In this document: positions 26,258-34,022 of the stretch, piece after piece
How the letters are laid out: each line of letters starts with the position of its first letter
Numbering within the stretch: the first letter of the stretch is position 1
Assembly (NCBI RefSeq): GCF_001652915.1
Contig: NZ_BBQI01000059.1
Span: forward strand, 62,001-126,000
Reading direction: 5' to 3'
Origin: Cupriavidus sp. D384
Lineage (GTDB): Bacteria > Pseudomonadota > Gammaproteobacteria > Burkholderiales > Burkholderiaceae
DNA: 64,000 nucleotides
The notes under the pieces: model-generated
What the model was told of the DNA's origin: nothing
Databases searched by the model: none
Seen by the model: only the letters and a program-made list of their open reading frames with translations
Translations under genes and position numbers: made by a program

Positions 26258-27181
26258 ATGGCAAACCAACGCAACGTCGGCTTTATCGGCCTGGGCATCA
26301 TGGGCGCCCCGATGGCAGGTCACCTGCGCGCCGCTGGCCACACGCTGTTCGTGCATGACGTGAACCCGGCCCCGCAGGCCCTGGTCGACGCCGGCGTCAC
26401 CGTCTGCACCAGCGCCGAGGAAGTGGCAAAGCGCGCCGACATCGTGATCGTCATGGTGCCGGACACCCCGCACGTGGAAGCCGTGCTGTTCGCCGAAAAG
26501 GGCATCGCCGCCGCCTACAAGGCCGCTGGCAAGGAAGCCACCTACGGCAAGATCGTGGTCGACATGAGCTCGATCTCGCCCATCGCCACCAAGGACTTTG
26601 CCGCGCGCATCAACAAGCTGGGCGCGTCGTACCTGGACGCCCCGGTGTCGGGCGGCGAAGTGGGTGCCAAGGCCGCGTCGCTGACGATCATGGTGGGCGG
26701 GCCGTCGGAAGCGTTCGACGAAGTGAAGCCGCTGTTCGACCTGATGGGCAAGAACATCACGCTGGTGGGCGGCAACGGCGACGGCCAGACCACCAAGGTG
26801 GCCAACCAGATCATCGTGGCGCTGAACATCCAGGCCGTTTCCGAAGCGCTGCTGTTCGCCTCAAAGGCTGGCGCGGACCCGGCCAAGGTGCGCCAGGCCC
26901 TGATGGGCGGCTTTGCAGCATCGCGGATTCTTGAAGTGCACGGCGAGCGCATGGTCAAGCGCACGTTCGATCCGGGCTTCCGCATCGAACTGCACCAGAA
27001 GGACCTGAACCTGGCACTGCAGGGCGCGAAGGCGCTGGGCGTGTCGCTGCCGAACACGTCGGCCGCGCAGGAACTGTTCAATGCATGCGCCGCCAATGGC
27101 TACGGCAAGCTCGACCACTCCGCACTGTGCCGCGCGATCGAGATCATGTCGAATCACGAAATCGCCAAGGCCGCGAAGTAA
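26258..27181 (+). CDS. glxR: Tartronate semialdehyde reductase (2-hydroxy-3-oxopropionate reductase)
   Basis: The 307-residue NAD(P)-dependent enzyme reduces tartronate semialdehyde to D-glycerate. It shows the beta-hydroxyacid dehydrogenase order: Rossmann GFIGLGIMGAPMAGHL at 8-23, DAPVSGGEVGAK near 128-139 (substrate), and KVANQIIVALNIQAVSEAL (catalytic Lys) near 175. It is third in the gcl operon. The leader before its start contains the REP-like repeat, and the ATG is preceded by TCTGGAGACATCAAC. Confidence 0.95.
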   Translation: MANQRNVGFIGLGIMGAPMAGHLRAAGHTLFVHDVNPAPQALVDAGVTVCTSAEEVAKRADIVIVMVPDTPHVEAVLFAEKGIAAAYKAAGKEATYGKIVVDMSSISPIATKDFAARINKLGASYLDAPVSGGEVGAKAASLTIMVGGPSEAFDEVKPLFDLMGKNITLVGGNGDGQTTKVANQIIVALNIQAVSEALLFASKAGADPAKVRQALMGGFAASRILEVHGERMVKRTFDPGFRIELHQKDLNLALQGAKALGVSLPNTSAAQELFNACAANGYGKLDHSALCRAIEIMSNHEIAKAAK

Positions 27182-27263
27182 TTGCCAGTGCAATAGCAGT
27201 ATTGCGGTCGCCTTCCGTGTGAAGGCGACTGCATCGTTTTTCCCAAGATTCCTCAGGATTCGC

Positions 27264-28586
27264 ATGTTCGCCACCGACGCCAACGCCGCCCTGCTTTCGC
27301 CACAGCGGCAGACCGACTATCGCAACCCCGCCCAGGCCCGCACGCTGCTGCGCGACCTGTTCGATACGGCAGTGGCCGCTGTAAGCGCCAGCCATTGCCT
27401 GCCGCCGCACCTGCCGCAGCCGCCAAAGGGCCGCACCGTGGTAATCGGCGCGGGCAAGGCCGCCGCTGCGATGGCACAGGCCGTGGATGCACACTGGCAA
27501 GGCGAACTGTCGGGTCTGGTGGTCACGCGCTATGACCATGGCGCCGACTGCCACCGCATCGAAGTGGTAGAGGCCGCCCACCCCGTGCCCGATGCCGCAG
27601 GCCAGCAGGCTGCGCAACGCATGGTGGAACTGGTGCAGGGCCTGACTGCCGATGACCTCGTACTTTGCTTGATTTCTGGTGGTGGCTCGGCATTGCTGGC
27701 CGCCCCTGCCCCCGGCATCACGCTGGCCGACAAGCAGGCCGTGAACAAGGCGCTGCTGCGCAGCGGTGCCAGCATTGGCGAGATGAACTGCGTGCGCAAG
27801 CATCTTTCCGCGCTCAAGGGCGGCCGCCTGGCCCTGGCCTGCGCACCGGCCCGCGTGGAAACGCTGCTGATTTCCGATATCCCCGGCGACGATCCGACGC
27901 TGATCGCCAGCGGCCCCACGCTGCCCGACGCCACCACATGCGCCGACGCGCTCGCGGTCATCGCCAAGTACGACATCGACCTGCCCGCCAACGTGCGCGC
28001 GCATCTGGAGTCTGGCGCCGGTGAAACGCCCAAGCCCGGCGATGCCCGCTTCGACGGCCACCGCAGCGTCACGCTGGCCAGCGCGCAACAGTCGCTGGAA
28101 GCCGCGGCCGCCCGCGCCCGCGAACTGGGCCTGACCGCACACATCCTGTCGGACAGCATCGAAGGCGAAGCCCGCGACGTGGCCGAAGTGCATGCCGCCA
28201 TCGCCCGCCAGATCGTCGCCCACGGGCAGCCGTTCCAGAAGCCGTGCGTGATCCTGTCCGGCGGCGAGACCACGGTCACGGTGCGCGGCAACGGCCGGGG
28301 CGGCCGCAATGCCGAATTCCTGCTGTCGCTGGCCGTGGCGCTGGACGGCCTGCCCGGCGTGCACGCGATTGCCGGCGACACCGACGGCATCGATGGTTCC
28401 GAAGACAACGCCGGTGCGCTGCTGGGCCCCGACACGCTGACGCGCGCCGCCGCGCGTGGCCTGTCGGCCCGCGCCCACCTGGACAACAACGACGGGTACG
28501 GTTTCTTTGCCGGTATCGACGATCTGATCGTGACCGGCCCGACCCGTACCAACGTCAACGATTTCCGCGCGATCCTGATCGTCTGA
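27264..28586 (+). CDS. Glycerate 2-kinase of the MOFRL family (TtuD/GckA)
   Basis: The 440-residue protein has the glycerate-kinase signatures: VVIGAGKAAAAMAQAVD near 60, ISGGGSALLAAPAPG near 135, NCVRKHLSALKGGRLA near 175, DIPGDDPTLIASGPT, then the C-terminal MOFRL domain ILSGGETTVTVRGNGRGGRNAEFLL. It phosphorylates D-glycerate to 2-phosphoglycerate, and some members were named hydroxypyruvate reductase (ttuD). It lies 82 nt after glxR, with AGGA ahead of the start, and before pyk, so it links D-glycerate to lower glycolysis. Confidence 0.92.
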   Translation: MFATDANAALLSPQRQTDYRNPAQARTLLRDLFDTAVAAVSASHCLPPHLPQPPKGRTVVIGAGKAAAAMAQAVDAHWQGELSGLVVTRYDHGADCHRIEVVEAAHPVPDAAGQQAAQRMVELVQGLTADDLVLCLISGGGSALLAAPAPGITLADKQAVNKALLRSGASIGEMNCVRKHLSALKGGRLALACAPARVETLLISDIPGDDPTLIASGPTLPDATTCADALAVIAKYDIDLPANVRAHLESGAGETPKPGDARFDGHRSVTLASAQQSLEAAAARARELGLTAHILSDSIEGEARDVAEVHAAIARQIVAHGQPFQKPCVILSGGETTVTVRGNGRGGRNAEFLLSLAVALDGLPGVHAIAGDTDGIDGSEDNAGALLGPDTLTRAAARGLSARAHLDNNDGYGFFAGIDDLIVTGPTRTNVNDFRAILIV

Positions 28587-28644
28587 CACCGTCAGGCATC
28601 GGTCGGCACCGCAGCACAAAAAGAGGATGGAGAAGGAGACTTTC

Positions 28645-30111
28645 ATGAGACGCCAGCGCAAAGCGAAGATCTTGGCCACCCTGGGCCCGGCCAGCTCGGA
28701 CATCGCGGTGATCCGCCAGCTGTTCGACGCCGGAGCCGACGTGTTCCGCCTGAACTTCAGCCACGGCACCCACGATGACCATCGCGCCCGCTACGACGCC
28801 GTGCGCCAGGTGGAGGCCGAGACCGGCCGCCCCATCGCGATCCTGGCCGACCTGCAGGGCCCCAAGCTGCGCATCGGCACGTTTGCCGTGGGCAAGGTGG
28901 CCGTGCGCGCCGGCGACACGTTCGTGCTGGACAGCGACCCCACGCCCGGCGACGGCACGCGCGTCTACCTGCCGCACCCGGAGCTGTTCAAGGCCGCCAG
29001 CGCGGGCCAGTCGCTGCTGATCGACGATGGCAAGGTGCGCCTGAACATCGAGGCGGTGTCGAGCGGCAGCATCACCACGCGGGTGGCGAACAACGGCACG
29101 CTGTCCGACCGCAAGGGCGTGAACGTGCCCGACGCCGTGATCCCGATCCCCGCACTGACCGACAAGGACCGCAAGGACCTGGCGTTTGCGCTGGAACTGG
29201 GCGCCGACTGGATTGCGCTGTCGTTCGTGCAGCGGCCGTCGGATATCGTCGAGGCCCGCGAGATCATCGGCACGCGTGCCGGTGTGCTGTCGAAGATCGA
29301 GAAGCCGGCCGCGCTGCAGCAGCTTGACGAGATCGTGCGCGTGTCCGATGCCGTGATGGTGGCGCGTGGCGACCTGGGCGTGGAACTGCCGCCCGAGCGC
29401 GTGCCCGGCGTGCAGAAGCGCATCCTGCGCGTCTGCCGCCAGCTGGGCAAGCCGGTGGTGATCGCCACGCAGATGCTGGAATCGATGATCGATTCGCCGG
29501 TGCCCACGCGCGCCGAGGCCTCGGACGTGGCCAGCGCCATCTACGACGGCGCCGATGCGGTGATGCTGTCGGCCGAGTCGGCCAACGGCCGCCATCCGGT
29601 GCCGGCCGTGTCGATGATGGATCGCATCATTGCCGAGGTGGAGCGCGATCCGCTCTACCGCAACATGATCGACGCCCAGCACGAGGTGCCGCTTTCCACG
29701 CGCCAGGACGCAATCTGCGCCGCGCTGCGCGAAGTGACCCAGATCATCGGCGCCAAGGCCACGGTGACGTACACGTCGTCGGGGGCCACCGCGATGCGCG
29801 CCGCCCGCGAGCGGCCGTGCGCACCCATCGTCAGCATCACGCCCAACCTGGACATCGCGCGCCGGCTGGCCATCACCTGGGGGGTGCATTCCACGGTGAG
29901 CCCGGACGTGCAGAGCGTGGACGAGATGGTGGAGGCCGCGGCACGCGCCGCGCTGGTGGAGGGCTACGCCGCACCCGGTGACCAGATCACCATCGCGGCC
30001 GGCATGCCGTTCGGCCAGGGCGGCACCACCAACCTGCTGCGCGTCGCAGAGGTAGGCACGGAAGTGGCCGCGCTGGACATCAGCAGGGCGCCCGCGTCGG
30101 CCACCGTCTGA
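28645..30111 (+). CDS. pyk: Pyruvate kinase
   Basis: Pyruvate kinase makes ATP and pyruvate from phosphoenolpyruvate and ADP. The 488-residue protein has RRQRKAKILATLGPASSD at the N-terminus, RLNFSHGTHDDH, LADLQGPKLRIG, LSKIEKPAALQQLDEI (catalytic Lys), MVARGDLGVELP (metal) and GADAVMLSAESANG. The Met at 28645 is taken over the one 18 nt upstream because AAGGAGAC lies 5-9 nt ahead of it. It is last in the glyoxylate-to-pyruvate run, 58 nt after the glycerate kinase, so this copy is probably dedicated to glyoxylate/glycerate use; enolase is the only missing step. Confidence 0.96.
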   Translation: MRRQRKAKILATLGPASSDIAVIRQLFDAGADVFRLNFSHGTHDDHRARYDAVRQVEAETGRPIAILADLQGPKLRIGTFAVGKVAVRAGDTFVLDSDPTPGDGTRVYLPHPELFKAASAGQSLLIDDGKVRLNIEAVSSGSITTRVANNGTLSDRKGVNVPDAVIPIPALTDKDRKDLAFALELGADWIALSFVQRPSDIVEAREIIGTRAGVLSKIEKPAALQQLDEIVRVSDAVMVARGDLGVELPPERVPGVQKRILRVCRQLGKPVVIATQMLESMIDSPVPTRAEASDVASAIYDGADAVMLSAESANGRHPVPAVSMMDRIIAEVERDPLYRNMIDAQHEVPLSTRQDAICAALREVTQIIGAKATVTYTSSGATAMRAARERPCAPIVSITPNLDIARRLAITWGVHSTVSPDVQSVDEMVEAAARAALVEGYAAPGDQITIAAGMPFGQGGTTNLLRVAEVGTEVAALDISRAPASATV

Positions 30112-30172
30112 GGACCGCACGGCACATCGCGATTTCCCTTGCGCAGGACGGGCTGACCCCCTGTCCAACCCG

Positions 30173-30219
30173 CCGCCCGCGCCAGTCTCAGCCCGACTGG
30201 CGCGGGCGGCGCTCTTTTT
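30173..30219 (+). terminator. Strong intrinsic terminator after pyk
   Basis: A 15-bp stem, CCGCCCGCGCCAGTC pairing with GACTGGCGCGGGCGG across a 7-nt loop, is followed by CGCTCTTTTT. It closes the gcl operon. Confidence 0.93.
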
Positions 30220-30320
30220 GACATCGCGATACGTGCGTGCCGCCGGGGCGCAAGGCGCCGTTGCCAATGCCGTTGCTATACTCCATCGGCACAACAGAAC
30301 CCCCGACGGAGCGTAACAAG

Positions 30321-31208
30321 ATGCGTCTCGATGACGAAGCCGAAAGCCAGAATGTGGAGGACCGCCGCGGTGGAGGTGGCGGATTCGGCTTGCCGATCGG
30401 CGGCAAGTCGATCGGGATTGGCACGGTCATCATTGCGCTGGCCGCGTCGTACTTCTTTGGCATCGATCCGTCGCTGATTTTCCAGGGCGCGTCGGTGATC
30501 CAGGGCCAGCAGCAACCAGCGCCGCAATCGCAGGCGCAGCCGCACCGGCCGCCCGCCGCCGACCAGTTGTCCGTGTTCACGCGCAAGGTGCTGGGCAATA
30601 CCGAGCGCACCTGGGAACACATCTTCGAAACCGACCTGAACCGCCGCTATGCGCCGCCGACGCTGGTGATGTTCACCGGCGCCACGCCCACCGCGTGCGG
30701 CACGGGGCAGTCCGCCATGGGGCCGTTCTACTGTCCGGCCGATCAGAAGGTCTATATCGACCTGTCGTTCTACAACGAACTGCGCCAGCGCTTTGGCGCC
30801 GGCGGTGACTTTGCGCAGGCCTATGTGATCGCGCACGAAGTCGGCCATCACGTACAGAACCTGCTTGGCGTATCGAACAAGGTGGACGCCGCGCGCCGCC
30901 GCATGGGCGAGGCGCAGGCCAACCAGCTTTCCGTGCGCATGGAACTGCAGGCCGACTGCCTGGCCGGTGTCTGGGCCGCCACGGCCGGCAAGCTCAACCA
31001 GCAGCTGCTGGAGCCGGGCGATATCGAACAGGGCCTCAAGGCTGCTGCCGCCATCGGCGACGACCGGCTGCAAAAGCAGTCGCAGGGCTATGTGGTGCCC
31101 GAGGCGTTCACGCACGGCACCAGCGAACAACGCGTGCGCTGGCTGCGCCAGGGCCTGACGACCGGAGACATCCGCAAGTGCGACACCTTCGCGCAGCGGC
31201 AACTCTGA
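30321..31208 (+). CDS. YpfJ-type neutral zinc metallopeptidase
   Basis: The 295-residue protein is membrane-anchored by a helix at about 31-50 (IGIGTVIIALAASYFFGI) after a Gly-rich segment, with a large external domain. The zinc site HEVGHH is at 172-177, with a downstream ELQADCLAGVWA providing the third ligand, and CGTGQSAMGPFYCPADQKVYIDLSFY just before the helix. This is the pattern of the YpfJ (UPF0757-like) family of putative metalloproteases. The start has GGAG ahead. No operon partner is evident. Confidence 0.9.
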   Translation: MRLDDEAESQNVEDRRGGGGGFGLPIGGKSIGIGTVIIALAASYFFGIDPSLIFQGASVIQGQQQPAPQSQAQPHRPPAADQLSVFTRKVLGNTERTWEHIFETDLNRRYAPPTLVMFTGATPTACGTGQSAMGPFYCPADQKVYIDLSFYNELRQRFGAGGDFAQAYVIAHEVGHHVQNLLGVSNKVDAARRRMGEAQANQLSVRMELQADCLAGVWAATAGKLNQQLLEPGDIEQGLKAAAAIGDDRLQKQSQGYVVPEAFTHGTSEQRVRWLRQGLTTGDIRKCDTFAQRQL

Positions 31209-31275
31209 CGGTACTTCGGAAAAATCAGGAAAGTACTACGAGGGGAACGGCGGGGACTGCAGGCGGGGGAAAAAT

Positions 31276-31321
31276 CACCTGCGCGACTTCAGAGAGAAGG
31301 AGGAGGTCGGTCGCGCAGGTG
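31276..31321. repeat. 12-bp inverted repeat in the YpfJ 3' region
   Basis: CACCTGCGCGAC (31276-31287) and GTCGCGCAGGTG (31310-31321) are exact complements separated by 22 nt of purine-rich sequence. There is no T-run, so it is not a simple terminator. The RNA hairpin could stabilise the upstream mRNA. Confidence 0.5.
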
Positions 31322-31341
31322 GGAGAGAAACCTGAAATCAG

Positions 31342-31377
31342 AATCGGCGGCCCGGGGGTGACTCGGAACCGCCGATT
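31342..31377. terminator. Convergent hairpin between YpfJ and the KFD-repeat gene
   Basis: AATCGGCGG and CCGCCGATT bracket an 18-nt loop region 26 nt past the KFD-repeat stop. The U-tract is short, so termination is likely but not certain. Confidence 0.5.
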
Positions 31378-31402
31378 TGCGTTCTGGCGGACAGGCAGGT
31401 CA

Positions 31403-31741
31403 TCAAACCTTGTAGCCGTACAGATCGCCGTTGCGCGAGTTGTCCAGCGCGGAGCCGGAGATCTCGCCACTGAAGCTGCGTGCGCCTTCGCCGAAGCTGT
31501 CGAACTTGCCCTGGCGGGCACCGTCCGTGTAGGTGTCGAACTTGCGTTGGCCGTCGCTGAAGAAATCGTACTTGCCGATCTTCGAGCCTTCACTGTACGT
31601 GTCGAACTTGCCTTGCCGCGCGGCATCGGCATACACGTCGAACTTGCCGACCTTCTTGGTCGTGGCGGGCGCGGCGATAGCGGCCGACGCGGCAAACGCG
31701 GCGAGCACGAGAGCGCCGCCAAGGATACGTTTGGCGTTCAT
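31403..31741 (-). CDS. Secreted small protein made of five KFD-type tandem repeats
   Basis: The 112-residue product has a signal peptide ending AIAA/APA near residue 25. The mature part is built of five near-identical 10-12 residue units beginning K-F/Y-D: KFDVYADAARQG, KFDTYSEGSKIG, KYDFFSDGQR, KFDTYTDGARQG and KFDSFGEGAR. The alternating aromatic/acidic/Gly pattern suggests a repetitive beta-strand or turn structure. A Met 24 nt upstream is less likely to be the start because it would precede a poorer signal peptide. No known family is recognised and no neighbour gives a role; it could be a cell-surface or envelope-spacer protein. Confidence 0.7.
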   Translation of the reverse strand: MNAKRILGGALVLAAFAASAAIAAPATTKKVGKFDVYADAARQGKFDTYSEGSKIGKYDFFSDGQRKFDTYTDGARQGKFDSFGEGARSFSGEISGSALDNSRNGDLYGYKV

Positions 31742-32063
31742 CTGGGACTCCTTCAACTGATTCACAACTTTTTTATGGATACAGCTGACAACTGCCCGGA
31801 CGCGCTATCTGTGTAGCGATGCGAGCACGGACTGAAGGTTAGTGGCTAGCACTTCTACGAGAAATACCGCTGCGACGAATGGTGCGTTGCTCGCCGTGAA
31901 ATGCCGGGTCTGTGGATGAACGGTAGGGGTCGGCGACCGAATGGCCGCCAGGCGGGCTATTCCGCAGTACGGAACTGGGCACCTACCCTGCGGTACGCAC
32001 ATGGGCAGGTGACAGGCGCTGCGAGGCTTCCGGACTCGCAGCGCGCGCAAGCTGCAGAGGGGC
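31742..32063. other. 322-nt gap between the KFD-repeat gene and rnk
   Basis: The gap has no open frame with a credible start and ribosome site. It must hold the KFD-gene promoter (minus strand) and the 3' end of the rnk transcript. Local GC is lower near 31760-31870. I see no clear repeat or terminator. Confidence 0.5.
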
Positions 32064-32477
32064 TCAGAGCGTGTAGTGTCCGCTGGCCTCGGGCTGGAAG
32101 GCGATGCTGACGATGGTCACGCGCTGGGCGTTGCCATTGGGCAGGCGATAGTCCACGGTCTTGCCGGCGCGCGCGCCCAGCAGAGCCTGACCGATCGGCG
32201 ACAGCACCGACAGGCGGCCGGCCGCCAGGTCGGCGTCGTCGGGATAAGCCAGCGTCCACTCACGCGGCGCGGCTTCGCCTTCCAGGGTGCAGACGACGCG
32301 CGAGTTCATCGTCACGACATCCTTGGGAATGGCATCGGGCGACACGATGGCTGCGCGGGCCAGCAGTTCGTCGAGCATCTCGTCAAGCTCGGCGGTGCCG
32401 GCGCGGCTGGCGATGCCCTCCAGGCGCGTCACGTCCAGTTCGGTCAGGTAGAGGGTCGGGTTCTTGGTCTTTGCCAT
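32064..32477 (-). CDS. rnk: Rnk, GreA/GreB-like regulator of nucleoside diphosphate kinase
   Basis: The 137-residue protein has the Rnk layout: a short N-terminal helical segment (LYLTELDVTRLEGIASRAG) and a GreA-like C-terminal FKBP-fold domain (VVTMNSRVVC, then LSVLSPIGQALLGARAGKTVDYRLPNG). Rnk binds RNA polymerase and affects nucleotide levels and alginate synthesis in pseudomonads. It lacks the long Gre coiled coil, so it is not a cleavage factor. The upstream extension of the frame is not conserved-looking; start 32477 is used. Confidence 0.92.
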   Translation of the reverse strand: MAKTKNPTLYLTELDVTRLEGIASRAGTAELDEMLDELLARAAIVSPDAIPKDVVTMNSRVVCTLEGEAAPREWTLAYPDDADLAAGRLSVLSPIGQALLGARAGKTVDYRLPNGNAQRVTIVSIAFQPEASGHYTL

Positions 32478-32920
32478 GGCAGTGCCTCTCGCAAAAGCGG
32501 CGGCCGCGTGTCGGTACAACGATCCGGCACAGGCGGCAGCCGTTGGGAAATCGGTCGGGCCGGCGCGCACGGGCGCCGGCAGTGTTACAGCGGAAAAGCG
32601 TGGTGGCTCGGGCCCGGTTCGGCACCGGACCCTTGCTGCTCAGGAATGGGGTCGGTCAGGCCGGGAACCGGGCAGGATCAAGCGGGGCGTTGATCCGGCG
32701 GGTGGCGGTGATGGGCTGCGCCACCGTGCGCGCGCGCGCCGGTCGCATGGAGCGAACCAGGGCAAGGGCGGCGGACGGAAGGTGGCGAGACATCGTAGGG
32801 AATTTCTGAAAAAGCGTCTCTTGGACGCGAACGGCCATGCTAGCACAGCCGTCCCGACATGGCCGATGAGAAACATCCCCGCTCTCGCGGGGACTCACCG
32901 TGCGTGAACTGCCAGGCAGT
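32478..32920. other. 443-nt gap between rnk and the MerR gene
   Basis: Several short open frames cross this stretch but none has a ribosome site or recognisable protein. A 45-codon minus-strand frame at 32656-32793 is basic and unlikely. The gap contains the rnk promoter region and the MerR 3' end; no clear hairpin with a T-tract is seen. Confidence 0.5.
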
Positions 32921-33364
32921 TCAGTGCCGGGGATGGCTCGGGTGGCACTCGCAGCCCGCGCCTTCGGCAGCCTGCTGCAGGTTCTGGAGGATGCCGCACT
33001 CGCTGGCCGGATGCGGATTCGGGTTCTCGCAGGTGTGACGCAGGGCGCGAAGCTGGCCTTCAAGCGCCTCAAGCGACACACGTTGTGCGTGAATCTGCTC
33101 GATCTGGCGGTCCAGCAACGTGTTGATATCGTCGCAGGCCAGCGACGGATTGCGCTGGAAGTCGCGCAGCCGGCGCACATCGGCCAGGCTCATGCCCAGC
33201 GACCGGCAATGGCGCACGAAATTCAACTGCACCAGGTGGCCGTCGCCATAGCGGCGGTAGCCGTTGTCTTCTCGCTGCGGGGCATCGAGCAGCCCTTCGC
33301 GCTCGTAATACCGGATGGTTTCCACGTCGCAGCCGCTATGGCGCGACAGTTCGCCGATGCGCAT
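32921..33364 (-). CDS. MerR-family metal-responsive regulator (CadR/PbrR group)
   Basis: The 147-residue protein begins MRIGELSRHSGCDVETIRYYEREGLL, the MerR DNA-binding domain, followed by a dimerisation helix with LACDDINTLLDRQIEQ and a metal loop HTCENPNPHPASEC. Cysteines at about 77, 112 and 119, plus a C-terminal GAGCECHPSHPRH tail, match Cd(II)/Pb(II) sensors. It has its own 19-bp-spaced promoter with an inverted repeat at 33398-33416. No efflux ATPase or other resistance gene is adjacent, so its targets lie elsewhere or it is orphaned. Confidence 0.9.
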   Translation of the reverse strand: MRIGELSRHSGCDVETIRYYEREGLLDAPQREDNGYRRYGDGHLVQLNFVRHCRSLGMSLADVRRLRDFQRNPSLACDDINTLLDRQIEQIHAQRVSLEALEGQLRALRHTCENPNPHPASECGILQNLQQAAEGAGCECHPSHPRH

Positions 33365-33397
33365 GGTCAGGTCTCCGCACTGGAATCGGTGATTTAT

Positions 33398-33416
33398 CCC
33401 TGTAGCAATTACAGGG
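33398..33416 (-). promoter_or_regulatory. MerR-type operator in a 19-bp promoter spacer
   Basis: CCCTGTA and TACAGGG are exact inverted arms separated by 5 nt. On the minus strand they sit inside CTGAAC-N19-TAAATC, the long-spacer promoter geometry that MerR proteins untwist. The site lies 33 nt from the merR start, so autoregulation is clear. Confidence 0.85.
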
Positions 33417-33437
33417 TTCAGCACTAGTGTAGATCCG

Positions 33438-33824
33438 TCAGGCCGGACGTGCAGTACCCGGGCCGCGCGCATGGTCTCGCACGCGCCAGTTGGCCGGGCA
33501 CAATGCCCGCACCAGCACATCGACGCCCAACTCCGGCCGGGCCGTGCCGCACATGAAGATATCCACCGCGGCGAAGCCGTACTCGGGCCAGGTGTGGATG
33601 CTGATATGCGATTCCTTGAGCAGCAGCACGCCTGTGACGCCCAGCCCGGGACCGAAATGATGGAGCCGGGCGTCCAGCGGCGTGGCGCCGGCGGCGTGCG
33701 CGGCGTCGCGCAGCGCACGCTCGACCAGCGTGGCGTCGGTCAGCAATGGCGCAGCCACCCCCTGCATGTCAAGCAGCAGGTGCTGGCCCAGCACGGGCGG
33801 ACAGATCGGCTTTGGGGCGTTCAT
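33438..33824 (-). CDS. speH: S-adenosylmethionine decarboxylase proenzyme (SpeH type)
   Basis: SpeH makes decarboxylated S-adenosylmethionine, the aminopropyl donor for spermidine synthesis. The 128-residue proenzyme contains KESHISIHTWPEYGFAAVDIFMCG. Self-cleavage between Glu71 and Ser72 would form the pyruvoyl cofactor, and His77 and Cys92 match the catalytic residues of the Thermotoga enzyme. The Pro/Arg tail after residue 110 is extra. It ends the leftward run of the SPFH/DUF350 module rather than sitting next to an ordinary soluble speE, implying its product is used by the membrane aminopropyltransferase at 37272. Confidence 0.93.
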   Translation of the reverse strand: MNAPKPICPPVLGQHLLLDMQGVAAPLLTDATLVERALRDAAHAAGATPLDARLHHFGPGLGVTGVLLLKESHISIHTWPEYGFAAVDIFMCGTARPELGVDVLVRALCPANWRVRDHARGPGTARPA

Positions 33825-33838
33825 GGCGGGCTCGTCGC

Positions 33839-34009
33839 TTACTTGTGGCCGCCACCCGACGACCAGCCGCTGCCGCTGGAGCCACCCCAGCCGCGTGCCG
33901 ACGAGCGCCCCCCCTTGCCCGACGAGGACGAATCGCCCATCGACGCCATCGTGTAGAACGTGACGCCAAACAGGATGATGACTCCGTAGACCAGGAACAG
34001 GAAACGCAC
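33839..34009 (-). CDS. 56-residue membrane peptide with Gly/Ser-rich tail (GTG start)
   Basis: The frame reads from a GTG at 34009, preceded by AGAGG, to TAA at 33839, and is too short to be called easily. The protein begins MRFLFLVYGVIILFGVTFYTM, a single transmembrane helix, followed by a tail of mostly Ser, Gly, Lys, Arg and Trp (SSSSGKGGRSSARGWGG and SSGSGWSSGGGHK). It fits exactly between the DUF4178 gene (13 nt) and speH (14 nt), the spacing of an operon. I do not recognise a family; comparable Ser/Gly-rich membrane proteins accompany DUF4178/DUF350 genes elsewhere. Confidence 0.7.
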   Translation of the reverse strand: MRFLFLVYGVIILFGVTFYTMASMGDSSSSGKGGRSSARGWGGSSGSGWSSGGGHK

Positions 34010-34022
34010 GTATCAGCCTCTC

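Noticed and set aside
32656-32793. 45-codon basic frame between rnk and the MerR gene
   Set aside because: No Shine-Dalgarno sequence, Arg/Pro-rich composition typical of non-coding GC-rich DNA.
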